From the NCBI RefSeq assembly GCF_001655675.1, contig NZ_LYRP01000006.1:30861-94860 (forward strand): a DNA stretch of 64,000 bases, written 5' to 3'. Source of the DNA: Mangrovibacter phragmitis (GTDB lineage: Bacteria > Pseudomonadota > Gammaproteobacteria > Enterobacterales > Enterobacteriaceae). Each line of letters begins with the position of its first letter. The stretch's first letter is position 1. A model generated the notes under the pieces. That model was not told where the DNA came from and made no database searches. It saw only the letters and a list, made by a program, of their open reading frames with translations. Both the position numbers and the translations under genes were made by a program. Shown here in pieces: positions 25,899 through 34,173 of this stretch.

Positions 25899-26936
25899 TT
25901 ATATGTGGTGCCCGTAACGCTTTGCCAGCACGGCATGAATTTTATTCGTGGCGGCATCCATGCGGTCATATTTTTCCTGCCAGGCATCATGGGACTCATT
26001 GGCAAACACCAGCCGCCACATTTTTTCCGGGTTATTGGCGGCACTGATACTGACCGGGTCTGCGGGGTCTGGCCGGCAGGCGTCCAGTACCTCCCGGGGC
26101 CAGCGGGGGATTTTACCGGTTACGCAGGTGATATAACGCCAGACTGATGCTTCCAGACTTAATGGTAGTGTCAGCGGGAGAAGCAGCCACTCCAGCCGGG
26201 ATCCCATATACAGTAAATTCTGTAAGCAGAAGATAAATCCTTCTTTGCGGTCCTCTGCTGGCGGGCAAAACATAATCAGCTCGGCCAGCTCCGGTACCAC
26301 ATCCTCTTCCATATAACAGCGGATAAACTCCCAGTATTCCAGCGTGGTGGATTTATCGGTACAGACGCCCAGGCTGAAGGTTTCCAGGACTGTTTCGCCA
26401 TCGCTATCCAGAATATGGCCGCGAATGGACCAGTCATTGAGTATCCCGGGTTCTTTATCCTGGGTGAAATAGATATCCTGCCAGGGAACGGTTAATATGC
26501 TGCCATTGGTCCGGAAAACATACACCATCTTATTTTTTCGGTTAAAGCGGATGGGGTAGTGTGTCCATTTAAACCACTGCTTCAGTAAAAAATAACCGCT
26601 GAAAAAATAAAATGGGGATGTGACCACAGAGAGGATAACAATATCAATAATGGTACCCTTTATTCCCTTGGTAGGCAGGAAAAAGGAATGGTATAAAAAA
26701 TAAATATAGATAGAGACCAACATAAAAAATAACAGGGCGAAAAACCCAGTGTCGATCCCTCCTTTATGAAATTTATCCACCGTTTCCAGGTAAGTGGAAT
26801 TAATGCGGATAACCGACTGCTCGTTATTAAAAAAACGGACTTTGGCTGGCCTGCCCTGGTGCAGCCGGTGGCGTTTTTCTGAACGGTTCAGCGGGCGGTT
26901 AACCTTATAAGGCTGGTACAATCCGTATACAGACAT
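25899..26936 (-). CDS. Tandem membrane protein copy A (DUF6708-like, putative T6SS immunity)
   Basis: 345 residues, the copy directly behind the effector: its ATG is 2 bases after the effector's TGA, and its binding site (AAAGGA) lies inside the effector's last codons. Membrane spans at about 64-87, 95-118 and 248-268. It is a mosaic: the N-terminal two thirds and the C-terminal tail match copy C, while the third hydrophobic stretch matches copy B. It is the likely cognate immunity protein for the effector at 26939-29539, expected in the inner membrane. The assignment as immunity is inference. Confidence 0.72.
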   Translation of the reverse strand: MSVYGLYQPYKVNRPLNRSEKRHRLHQGRPAKVRFFNNEQSVIRINSTYLETVDKFHKGGIDTGFFALLFFMLVSIYIYFLYHSFFLPTKGIKGTIIDIVILSVVTSPFYFFSGYFLLKQWFKWTHYPIRFNRKNKMVYVFRTNGSILTVPWQDIYFTQDKEPGILNDWSIRGHILDSDGETVLETFSLGVCTDKSTTLEYWEFIRCYMEEDVVPELAELIMFCPPAEDRKEGFIFCLQNLLYMGSRLEWLLLPLTLPLSLEASVWRYITCVTGKIPRWPREVLDACRPDPADPVSISAANNPEKMWRLVFANESHDAWQEKYDRMDAATNKIHAVLAKRYGHHI

Positions 26937-26938
26937 CT

Positions 26939-29539
26939 TCAGTCATCCTTTGGGGTAATGGCGGCAGTAAAGGCCTCGGCTTCCATAGTGTGAGTAGGGT
27001 AAATTTCTGGCAGGCGATACAGCCCCTTCTCCGCTTTACGCCAGAGGCAGGATTTCAGCCAGTCTTGAATAGCATTATCACCTTTTAATGCCATATAGAT
27101 GGCTGAACTAAAAATAAACAGTACCGCCCAGGCAATACCCAGTGGCCCCAGAACCAGCCCAAACAGGGCACCAGATAACATTATTCCGCCACCGACCGCT
27201 GAAATAAAGCTGGCTGCCATTAACCCATATTCTCCCTTCTTCATATAATCGACTCCATTAAAAAAGTCCCAGCCAACAGCCACTAGTGCGGCCCTGGAGC
27301 AATACTTCACGCCTTGTTTTAGTGCAAACATGGTTTTTTTTAAAAATTCCTTACCCAGCTTACGGCGCACGATAGCTTTCAGCCTCAGGGCTTTTAAGTC
27401 GTTCAGTGCCCGCTCCACCAGTTCAAGTAAAGTGCCTGTGGCACCCACCACATTGGCAGCAAAACGGCTGCCTTTTTCCCAACTGAGTAGTTCTTTATCT
27501 CTTGCGGCGCTTTTCAGTGCGGCACCCTGGAAAATCACGGAAACCATACAGCCCCAAAAGGGCAGTGCACCGGCTGTGAGGCTGGCAATGCGGTTAATAT
27601 TTGAGCCTTTCAGGAGTGCGATTTTGTTGCGGTAAGACAGAGGGAAAGCCGCAGAGGTAATATCATAGGAGGAGTGAAGCACCCGGTTTGCCTGGTGAAT
27701 ACGCTCGTTCTTTGGCAGTGCCGCCAATTGCCTGGCTTCTTCCCGGCCAATCAGCACGGTAAAACGGCGTTCCTGAGCTTTATCCATGGGAATGCCGCTC
27801 TGTTCCATACTGTGTAATACCTGGTCGAGGTAGGGGCGTAATTTAGATGTTGGCACCCGGAAGTTAATATCTGTCATTTCAGCAATTTGCCGCAATGTTG
27901 CTTCAAGAAAATGTTTACGTGTGCTCTTCAGGGTCATGGTTTTTAACCCATGACCACTCCCTGCGACCATGGCGACCACCGCCAGTACGGTTTGACTCCC
28001 GGCAACTCTGTCAATAAGGCGGATAACACCACTACTGATAGTATTAAGGTAGTGTTCCATTTTCAGCGAGAAAGCTTTGCTGTGCTCTTCGGTCGCATTC
28101 TTAATGCCGTCGATTAAAGAGACCCAGGGTAATTCATTTACATCTAACGTTTTACGGGTTGCTTCCTGTATCAGCTCTGCAACCTGGTCATTATTAAAGA
28201 CCAGTGCCTGCAGAATATAATTCTCACCGCTAAAGGATTCGGCCACCAGTTTGCTGTACAACCATTGTGAAACAGGAACCTGATCCTGCATGCCTTCCAG
28301 ACAATCCGTTACGCTTTGCACATAACAAAGCCCACTTTGCACATTTGCCGTATCAAAATTATGTGAAAAGTAGTGGGTAAGTTCTGAACTGTTTAATAAG
28401 GCGAGATACATGGTTGTCATCGGCGCGACAACATTTTCGTTATAAGCGGCCACGGCGATACCAAGCTCATCTAAAAAGGCTTTTTCTTTATCCCGGTCGA
28501 TATACTTTTCATAGTCGGCCCAGCGTAGCTTTACCCGCTGGTCTAAGCGGCGCTCGAAGGTTGCTGCGTTATTGCGCTTAGCTACTTCTGCTGCCTGTTC
28601 TGGGTTATCAGGTGGTAAAGGTACACCAGCAATAACCCGGGTACCCACAGCCTGTGCCATTTGTTCCTGAGTTTGGTCTTCAGACAGCAGTTCACGCCGG
28701 AACTGCGCTGTCATGGACTGTTCCAGCCCAGCCAGTGCTGAAGAGAGGGCAATTCCACGAGCGTAGTGTGGGTCTTCGGCAAAGCGTGTCTTCAGGCGCC
28801 AGGTCAGTAGATGGCTGAGTTCGCGGGTTGTTGCAATAGGGTCTGAAAGGACAACTATCGCCCCTTTGCCTTCGTAAAGCCTGTTGGCGGCCTGTAGCAG
28901 GTGCTCGCCGTGCAGGGCATGAAATTTTACAAAAGGGGCCGGGGACCAGGACTTATGGGTACACCCACGCGCTCTCGCACTGTATTCCGCCACAGTTGAG
29001 GTAAGTTGAGTGATGGGAAGCGCCTGTTTTTCTGTGCCGCTGTTTATCCATGCATCCATATCAAAACGTTGCATAGACCGGCTGCGGTATTCAGGGTCTT
29101 CATGTTGCTTACGTATCGTATCCGTCCACTCCACTTCAGACCAGCCAAACCAGAAGACCCCATTTTTCATACCAAGAGGCCGAACGGGTAATGTAACCAG
29201 TGAAGCCGTGGCAAGCTCTCCAGGTTCGGTAATACAGGGCTTTCTTCGCCCGTCCACAATATCCAGAGGGGGAAAGTTGGTGTCTCGTAATGGGTAATAG
29301 TAACCATCGCTGGTGACATAGTAATTTATCCAGCAAGACCTGAGTTCAGACCAAATATTAAGAAAGCCTTCCCGCAGCAACCGTGCGGTATAAGTGGTTT
29401 CCCCCTTTGCCGGTACAGACACTGTTATCTCTGGTGATAACGGCGGCAATATATCGCTCTGTTCCATCAGTGCCGGACGTACCGGCAAAATGGGCAGGCC
29501 GTAGCGAATACAAAAGTGACATCCTTGTTTTACGCTCAT
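26939..29539 (-). CDS. VasX-like pore-forming type VI secretion effector
   Basis: 866 residues. The N-terminus ('GCHFCIRYGLPILPVRPAL', 'YYVTSDGYYYPL', 'WFGWSEVEWTD') matches the VasX/BTH_I2691 N-terminal region that marks T6SS effectors without an enzyme domain. The C-terminal part has several hydrophobic segments (about 515-535, 655-680, 745-765) and a long Gly-rich pair at roughly 772-822 ('SFISAVGGGIMLSGALFGLV' onward), fitting a colicin-like membrane-inserting toxin. The last 40 residues are hydrophilic. The expected role is delivery into rival cells and membrane depolarisation. No hcp, PAAR or vgrG gene is adjacent; a vgrG lies 33 kb away at the right edge. The putative immunity genes follow at once on the same strand. 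Confidence 0.8.
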   Translation of the reverse strand: MSVKQGCHFCIRYGLPILPVRPALMEQSDILPPLSPEITVSVPAKGETTYTARLLREGFLNIWSELRSCWINYYVTSDGYYYPLRDTNFPPLDIVDGRRKPCITEPGELATASLVTLPVRPLGMKNGVFWFGWSEVEWTDTIRKQHEDPEYRSRSMQRFDMDAWINSGTEKQALPITQLTSTVAEYSARARGCTHKSWSPAPFVKFHALHGEHLLQAANRLYEGKGAIVVLSDPIATTRELSHLLTWRLKTRFAEDPHYARGIALSSALAGLEQSMTAQFRRELLSEDQTQEQMAQAVGTRVIAGVPLPPDNPEQAAEVAKRNNAATFERRLDQRVKLRWADYEKYIDRDKEKAFLDELGIAVAAYNENVVAPMTTMYLALLNSSELTHYFSHNFDTANVQSGLCYVQSVTDCLEGMQDQVPVSQWLYSKLVAESFSGENYILQALVFNNDQVAELIQEATRKTLDVNELPWVSLIDGIKNATEEHSKAFSLKMEHYLNTISSGVIRLIDRVAGSQTVLAVVAMVAGSGHGLKTMTLKSTRKHFLEATLRQIAEMTDINFRVPTSKLRPYLDQVLHSMEQSGIPMDKAQERRFTVLIGREEARQLAALPKNERIHQANRVLHSSYDITSAAFPLSYRNKIALLKGSNINRIASLTAGALPFWGCMVSVIFQGAALKSAARDKELLSWEKGSRFAANVVGATGTLLELVERALNDLKALRLKAIVRRKLGKEFLKKTMFALKQGVKYCSRAALVAVGWDFFNGVDYMKKGEYGLMAASFISAVGGGIMLSGALFGLVLGPLGIAWAVLFIFSSAIYMALKGDNAIQDWLKSCLWRKAEKGLYRLPEIYPTHTMEAEAFTAAITPKDD

Positions 29540-29906
29540 TTTTAATCATTCCATTTTTAAAGAGTGAACGAACAGCTTTTATGCGTTTCTGTAGTGACAG
29601 GACTGATACGGGTATCTTGCTACCTATTAAGGCTATGTTGTGCGCAACCGGTATTTATATCGCCATAGCCTGGTATTATTTCCCTGTGTCTGCGCCAGAC
29701 GGCTCAACGCAAGGAATGCAGAATAACTGACTGATTTATTGAATATTCTGAAAAAATTAAAAATGTGATAATGCCGGAGAAAATAGCCGCATGCAGAAGA
29801 GGGAACGTAGGGAGTTCATGGCAATCAAGTCAGTATGAGATAGGGTTGCTCTCGTGCCTGGGAAATAGTGCAGAGGGTATCCCGTTTACTGTTTGGGCTC
29901 GCTAAA
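29540..29906. other. Intergenic region upstream of the effector
   Basis: About 370 bp between the effector start and the terminator of the BhsA-like gene. A 49-codon frame on the plus strand (29581-29730) has a hydrophobic middle but no binding site or family resemblance. The effector promoter must lie here; no box was assigned. Confidence 0.3.
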
Positions 29907-29939
29907 AATAAAAAACCACCCAATTTTTATTGGGTGGTT
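29907..29939 (-). terminator. Terminator of the BhsA/McbA-like gene
   Basis: AACCACCCAA (29914-29923) and TTGGGTGGTT (29930-29939) form a perfect 10-bp stem with a 6-base loop. Read on the minus strand the stem is followed by a long T-rich run, a canonical rho-independent terminator. Confidence 0.85.
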
Positions 29940-29983
29940 CGATCTGTGGGCGACTGCTTAAGCAGCAACCTCGTGCAATCCAC

Positions 29984-30193
29984 TTATTTGGTCAGTTCAG
30001 CGGTCATATGCACGCCGTTATGCACATTGGCTTCTGTGATGTGGTAAGACGCGCCAGCCTGTTTTGCCTGAGCCGCGATTTGTGCTTCAGCGCCATCCAG
30101 AGTAGAGGCTGTAGCAGTAACGCTCTGAGCGAAAGCACCGAAAGACATAACAGAAAGAGCGGCAACTGCAACGAAAGTTTTGATAGATTTCAT
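29984..30193 (-). CDS. YdgH/BhsA/McbA-like small periplasmic protein (DUF1471)
   Basis: 69 residues from ATG 30193 with AAGGAAAA upstream; the frame continues 24 codons further but that part carries no signal. The signal peptide is MKSIKTFVAVAALSVMSFGA followed by FAQ. The mature part, about 46 residues, has the DUF1471 pattern 'SLDGAEAQIAAQAKQAGAS'-like plus 'YHITEANVHNGVHMTAELTK'. These proteins are exported stress-response factors affecting biofilm and envelope permeability. Monocistronic, with its own terminator. Confidence 0.88.
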   Translation of the reverse strand: MKSIKTFVAVAALSVMSFGAFAQSVTATASTLDGAEAQIAAQAKQAGASYHITEANVHNGVHMTAELTK

Positions 30194-30409
30194 GGTCGTT
30201 TTCCTTAAATGGTTTTGTTCGTATGGGCTGTATTGCCCTGATGTGAACAATGATAGGCCTGCCATTTAGTGATTAAAATCAAAACAATTTGCGGATCTCT
30301 TTCAAAAAATATGAACTATATATTTGCGGTACAGAACCGCAGTAACAAGCTACATCTCCTGGCGTAACCCATCCCCCGGCTGTTCCAAATTCACCCACCC
30401 GCCATGAAT

Positions 30410-30430
30410 TGTTCACACCGCTGTCATCTT
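30410..30430 (+). promoter_or_regulatory. Candidate Pho box upstream of phnF
   Basis: GTTCACACCGC and TGTCATCTTCA are two consecutive 11-base units with the PhoB half-site pattern (consensus CTGTCAT repeated at 11 bp). The site lies about 90 bp before the phnF start. PhoB control of the C-P lyase genes is established in E. coli. Confidence 0.55.
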
Positions 30431-30517
30431 CAGGCTTCAGGGTATTCCTGTCGTCAGAACCAGGTGGGCAGATGTTTCACCTGTGTGGAATCACTCATAC
30501 CTAATGAGGTGTTGCTT

Positions 30518-31234
30518 ATGCTGGAGTTATCCAGACATCCGACCACGGTCTACCAGGCCATAGCGGCACAACTGGAACAGGAACTTAACCACCAGTACCG
30601 TACTGGTGATTACCTGCCTTCTGAGCAGCAACTGGCGGCACGTTTTTCGGTACACCGCCATACCCTGCGACGGGCTGTGGATGAACTGGTCAATAAAGGG
30701 CTGGTTCAGCGCCGCCAGGGCGTGGGCATTCTGGTACTGAAACGCCCCTACGATTATCCCCTTCATGCACAGTCCCGTTTTACCCAGAACTTACTTGAAC
30801 AGGGGAGTGACCCCACCAGTGAGCGCTTACTGGCTGTGTTGCGCCCGGCAAGCCTTGATGTGGCGGCTGCACTGGGTATTGAAGAAGGCGTTCAGGTGGT
30901 GCACCTGCGCACCTTGCGGCGTGTGAACGATGTCCCGTTATGCGTGATTAACCATTACCTGCGCGACCTGAACTGGTGGCCGGTACTGCAGCAATTTACT
31001 CAGGGCTCTTTACACCGCTTTTTGCATGAGCGCCTGGGGCAGTCACTGGTGCGCCACCAAACCCGTATCGGCACCCGTCGCGCTCAGGCCAAAGAGTGCA
31101 AACTCCTGCAACTCCCGCTACAGGCGCCGCTGCTTTATGTACGCACCCTGAACAAAAACACGGCGGGCGACAACGTGGAGTACTCCATCAGCCTGACCCG
31201 TGGCGACATGATTGAACTGACTCTGGAGCACTGA
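30518..31234 (+). CDS. phnF: GntR-family regulator PhnF
   Basis: 238 residues from ATG 30518; the frame reaches 38 codons upstream through the Pho box and is not family-like. N-terminal winged helix: 'YLPSEQQLAARFSVHRHTLR' and 'ELVNKGLVQRRQGVGILVL'. The C-terminal UTRA ligand domain holds 'VVHLRTLRRVNDVPLCVINH' and 'YSISLTRGDMIELTLEH', the PhnF ending. It is a probable repressor that senses a phosphonate or phosphate-related ligand. First gene of the C-P lyase run; phnG begins directly after the stop. Confidence 0.92.
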   Translation: MLELSRHPTTVYQAIAAQLEQELNHQYRTGDYLPSEQQLAARFSVHRHTLRRAVDELVNKGLVQRRQGVGILVLKRPYDYPLHAQSRFTQNLLEQGSDPTSERLLAVLRPASLDVAAALGIEEGVQVVHLRTLRRVNDVPLCVINHYLRDLNWWPVLQQFTQGSLHRFLHERLGQSLVRHQTRIGTRRAQAKECKLLQLPLQAPLLYVRTLNKNTAGDNVEYSISLTRGDMIELTLEH

Positions 31235-31684
31235 ATGGAGAAGCAAACCGAACGCCAGCACTGGATGTCGGTGCTGGCGCACAGCCAGGACGATGAACTG
31301 GCGCGCTACTGGAAACCCCTGAATTTATCCCCTGAATGGACTGCGCTGCGGGAACCTGAGTGTGGCATGGCTCGTGTCCAGGCTCGTGCGGGTGATACCG
31401 GGCAGCGTTTTGTGGTGGGCGATGTCACCATCACTCGCGCCGCCATACGCCTTGCCGAAGGCCTGTGCGGGTTCAGCTATGTCATGGGCCGCCGTAAAGC
31501 ACATGCGGAACGCTGTGCGGTACTGGATGCCTTACTGCAGCACCCGGCATTTTACAAACTGATTCTGGAACAGGTCATCACCCCGCTGGCCGCGAACCGG
31601 GCAGAGCGCCAGCAACAGCGCGCCCGGGAAATCGCAGGCAGCAAAGTTGACTTTTTCACCCTGGTTCGCGGAGAGAACCCATGA
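31235..31684 (+). CDS. phnG: C-P lyase core subunit PhnG
   Basis: 149 residues, family length. A subunit of the PhnGHIJ core that displaces adenine from ATP with a phosphonate to form ribose 1-phosphonate triphosphate. Recognised by 'MARVQARAGDTGQRFVVGDV', 'ITRAAIRLAEG' and 'GFSYVMGRRKAHAERCAVLD'. It overlaps phnH by four bases. Confidence 0.95.
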   Translation: MEKQTERQHWMSVLAHSQDDELARYWKPLNLSPEWTALREPECGMARVQARAGDTGQRFVVGDVTITRAAIRLAEGLCGFSYVMGRRKAHAERCAVLDALLQHPAFYKLILEQVITPLAANRAERQQQRAREIAGSKVDFFTLVRGENP

Positions 31685-32259
31685 CATTACTGGCAAGTTT
31701 CAACCGGCCTGTGGCCGATGCGCAATATGCATTTCGCCGTTTACTGAAAGCAATGAGTGAGCCGGGTGTGATTGTCACCCTGCCGCTGGAACAGGGCTGG
31801 AGTGGTCTTTCCCCAGCTGCAACAGCCGTGTTGTTAACACTGGCTGATGGTGATACGCCGGTCTGGATTGACCCGGCCTTACACAACGACACCGTGGCAG
31901 AAAACCTGCGCTTTCATACCGGAGCACCACAAACAGCAGACCCTGTCAGTGCCTTATTTGCCCTGGTTGACGCCCGGCAGGACCCGGCCCTGCACCGCTT
32001 TTCACCCGGCCAGGCAGACGCCCCTGAAACCAGCACTACGGTGATTCTGGAAGTACCGGGCTTAAATGGCGGCCTGAATATGCGCCTGTGGGGGCCGGGC
32101 ATCAGCGAAATGCGCGCCATTGCACCGCAACTCCCCCAGGCGGCAACAGATTTCCTGCGCCACCATGCTGATACCTTCCCGGAAGGTTGTGACCTGATCC
32201 TCACCTGCGGCAACCAACTACTGGCTCTGCCGCGCACCACCCATGTGGAGGTGTGCTGA
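31681..32259 (+). CDS. phnH: C-P lyase core subunit PhnH
   Basis: 192 residues. Core-complex subunit without known catalytic residues. 'FNRPVADAQYAFRRLLKAMS' followed by 'EPGV', 'LTLADGDTPVWIDPAL' and 'CGNQLLALPRTTHVEVC' are typical. It overlaps both neighbours (phnG by 4 bp, phnI by 7 bp), showing tight translational coupling. Confidence 0.95.
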   Translation: MTLLASFNRPVADAQYAFRRLLKAMSEPGVIVTLPLEQGWSGLSPAATAVLLTLADGDTPVWIDPALHNDTVAENLRFHTGAPQTADPVSALFALVDARQDPALHRFSPGQADAPETSTTVILEVPGLNGGLNMRLWGPGISEMRAIAPQLPQAATDFLRHHADTFPEGCDLILTCGNQLLALPRTTHVEVC

Positions 32260-33332
32260 TGTATGTGGCCGTGAAAGGTGGCGAAAAGGCCATTGAGCAC
32301 GCACACCGCCTGCAGGCGGCTTTACGGCGTGGCAAGCAGGAAGTGGCAGAACTGCACTGTGAGCAAATCAACCAACAACTTGGCCTGGCGGTAGACCGGG
32401 TCATGACGGAAGGCGGGTTGTATGACCCGGAACTGGCGGCACTGGCAATCAAACAGGCCAGTGGCGACCTGGTCGAAGCCATTTTCCTGCTGCGAGCTTA
32501 CCGCACCACGTTGCCTCGCCTTGCCGACAGCCAGCCGCTCAGCTTGCAGTCTATGCGCTGTGAACGGCGTATTTCAGCTATTTATAAAGACATTCCGGGG
32601 GGCCAGGTGCTCGGGCCAACCTATGACTACACCCACCGTCTGCTTGATTTTATGTTACTGGCCGATGGGGAAGTACCAGATGTGCCTCCCGGAGACCAGC
32701 CCTTACCGGAAGCTGTCCCCACGGTGTTCAGCCTGCTTGAGCAGGAGCAGCTCGCAGTACCAGAACCGGAAAACGAGACACCTGCGCAGGATATTACCCG
32801 TGAACCACCGGAATACCCGGCCTCCCGCAGTGCGCGGTTACAACAGCTGGCGCGTGGCGATGAAGGTTTCTTACTGGCGCTCGGTTATTCCACTCAGCGC
32901 GGTTACGGGCGTAACCACCCGTTTGTTGGCGAGATCCGCAGTGGTTATGTGGATGTGGAAATTGTGCCGGAAGAACTGGGGTTCGCTGTCAGTATCGGCG
33001 AAATGGTGCTGACAGCCTGCGAAATGGTGAATGGCTTTACCGACCAGGTGGATCCCCCTGCGTTTACCCGGGGATTTGGCCTGGTTTTCGGCCGGGGTGA
33101 ACGCAAAGCCATGGCGATGGCGCTGATGGACCGTGCGCTACAGGCTCCCGAATGGCAGGAAACCATTGATGGCCCGGCACAGGACGAAGAGTTTGTGCTG
33201 GCCCATGCAGATAATGTGGAAGCCGCCGGTTTTGTCTCGCACCTGAAATTACCCCATTACGTTGATTTCCAGGCAGAACTGGCCTTGTTACACCAGGTTC
33301 GCGCCACCCGGGAGGCAAAGAAAAATGCATGA
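32253..33332 (+). CDS. phnI: C-P lyase core subunit PhnI (nucleosidase)
   Basis: 359 residues. PhnI supplies the nucleosidase activity of the core complex. Family sequence includes 'MYVAVKGGEKAIEHAHRL', 'RISAIYKDIPGGQVLGPTYD', 'EGFLLALGYSTQRGYGRNHP' and 'RGFGLVFGRGERKAMAMALM'. The middle (about 145-185) is an acidic, Pro-rich linker with variable sequence. The first ATG may be 32259 (MYVAV); the listed start adds two residues. Confidence 0.95.
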   Translation: MLMYVAVKGGEKAIEHAHRLQAALRRGKQEVAELHCEQINQQLGLAVDRVMTEGGLYDPELAALAIKQASGDLVEAIFLLRAYRTTLPRLADSQPLSLQSMRCERRISAIYKDIPGGQVLGPTYDYTHRLLDFMLLADGEVPDVPPGDQPLPEAVPTVFSLLEQEQLAVPEPENETPAQDITREPPEYPASRSARLQQLARGDEGFLLALGYSTQRGYGRNHPFVGEIRSGYVDVEIVPEELGFAVSIGEMVLTACEMVNGFTDQVDPPAFTRGFGLVFGRGERKAMAMALMDRALQAPEWQETIDGPAQDEEFVLAHADNVEAAGFVSHLKLPHYVDFQAELALLHQVRATREAKKNA

Positions 33333-34173
33333 TTTAACCGGCTATAACCCTGGCTACCTGGACGAACAAACCAAGCGCACCATCCGCCGCGCCATCCTCA
33401 AAGCGGTTGCTATCCCTGGCTACCAGGTGCCTTTTGCCGGGCGAGAAATGCCAATGCCCTATGGCTGGGGAACCGGCGGTATCCAGATAACTGCCAGTAT
33501 TATTGGTGATGACGATACCCTGAAGGTGATTGACCAGGGGGCCGATGACACCACCAATGCGGTGTCCATCCGGCACTTTTTCCAGAAGGTAAGTGGCGCG
33601 GCGACTACCGAACGAACTGCTGACGCCAGCCTGATTCAGACACGCCACCGCATTCCGGAAACCCCACTGCGCGAAGACCAGATCCTGGTCTACCAGGTGC
33701 CAGTACCGGAACCGCTGCGTTTTATTGAGCCCAGGGAAACGGAAACCCGGCAGATGCATGCGCTGGAAGAATACGGTGTGATGCAGGTAAAACTGTACGA
33801 AGATATTGCCCGCTATGGCCATATCGCTACCGCCTATGCCTACCCGGTAAAGGTTAATCAGCGCTACCTGATGGACCCGTCGCCCATTCCCAAATTCGAT
33901 AACCCCAAAATGCACATGATGCCCGCATTGCAACTGTTTGGCGCAGGCCGGGAAAAGCGTATTTACGCGCTGCCGCCTTATTGCCAGGTGGAAAGCCTCG
34001 ATTTTGACGACCACCCCTTTGATATCCAGCACTGGGATCAGCCTTGTGCACTGTGTGGTTCGCGTGACAGTTACCTTGATGAAGTGGTGATGGACGACAG
34101 CGGCACCCGTTTATTTGTTTGCTCCGATACCGACTATTGCCGCCAGCAGCAGGAAAAACAACATGATGCCTGA
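33325..34173 (+). CDS. phnJ: C-P lyase radical SAM subunit PhnJ
   Basis: 282 residues from ATG 33325, overlapping the end of phnI by 8 bp. It uses a 4Fe-4S cluster and S-adenosylmethionine to cleave the C-P bond of 5-phosphoribosyl 1-phosphonate. The four cluster/catalytic cysteines sit at 241, 244, 266 and 272 ('CALC' then 'VCSDTDYC'), at the same positions as in E. coli PhnJ. 'YNPGYLDEQTKRTIRRAILK' and 'MPYGWGTGGIQITASIIG' support the start. Confidence 0.97.
   Translation: MHDLTGYNPGYLDEQTKRTIRRAILKAVAIPGYQVPFAGREMPMPYGWGTGGIQITASIIGDDDTLKVIDQGADDTTNAVSIRHFFQKVSGAATTERTADASLIQTRHRIPETPLREDQILVYQVPVPEPLRFIEPRETETRQMHALEEYGVMQVKLYEDIARYGHIATAYAYPVKVNQRYLMDPSPIPKFDNPKMHMMPALQLFGAGREKRIYALPPYCQVESLDFDDHPFDIQHWDQPCALCGSRDSYLDEVVMDDSGTRLFVCSDTDYCRQQQEKQHDA

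Larger units (their letters stand above)
23728..26936 (-). repeat. Three-fold tandem gene duplication, 1084-bp period
   Basis: The starts of the three membrane-protein genes (26936, 25852, 24768) are spaced exactly 1084 bp apart. Each unit carries about 26 bases of the effector's 3' end in front of the gene and about 20 bases after it, and most positions are identical. The unit therefore arose by unequal exchange that included the effector tail. Confidence 0.9.

Noticed and set aside
23777..26136. Three near-identical plus-strand reading frames of 62 codons (23777, 24864, 25948) that look like a repeated small gene family
   Set aside because: They are antisense to the 3' ends of the three tandem membrane-protein genes and owe their similarity to that duplication; no binding sites or signal of their own.
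26939..29539. Considered whether the 866-residue protein could be a colicin or phage tape-measure protein
   Set aside because: The N-terminal 170 residues carry the VasX-type motif and the gene is followed by likely immunity genes; no colicin receptor domain or tape-measure coiled-coil repeats.
29581..29730. 49-codon plus-strand frame with a hydrophobic centre upstream of the effector
   Set aside because: No ribosome binding site, no family resemblance, and lies in the probable promoter region of the effector gene.
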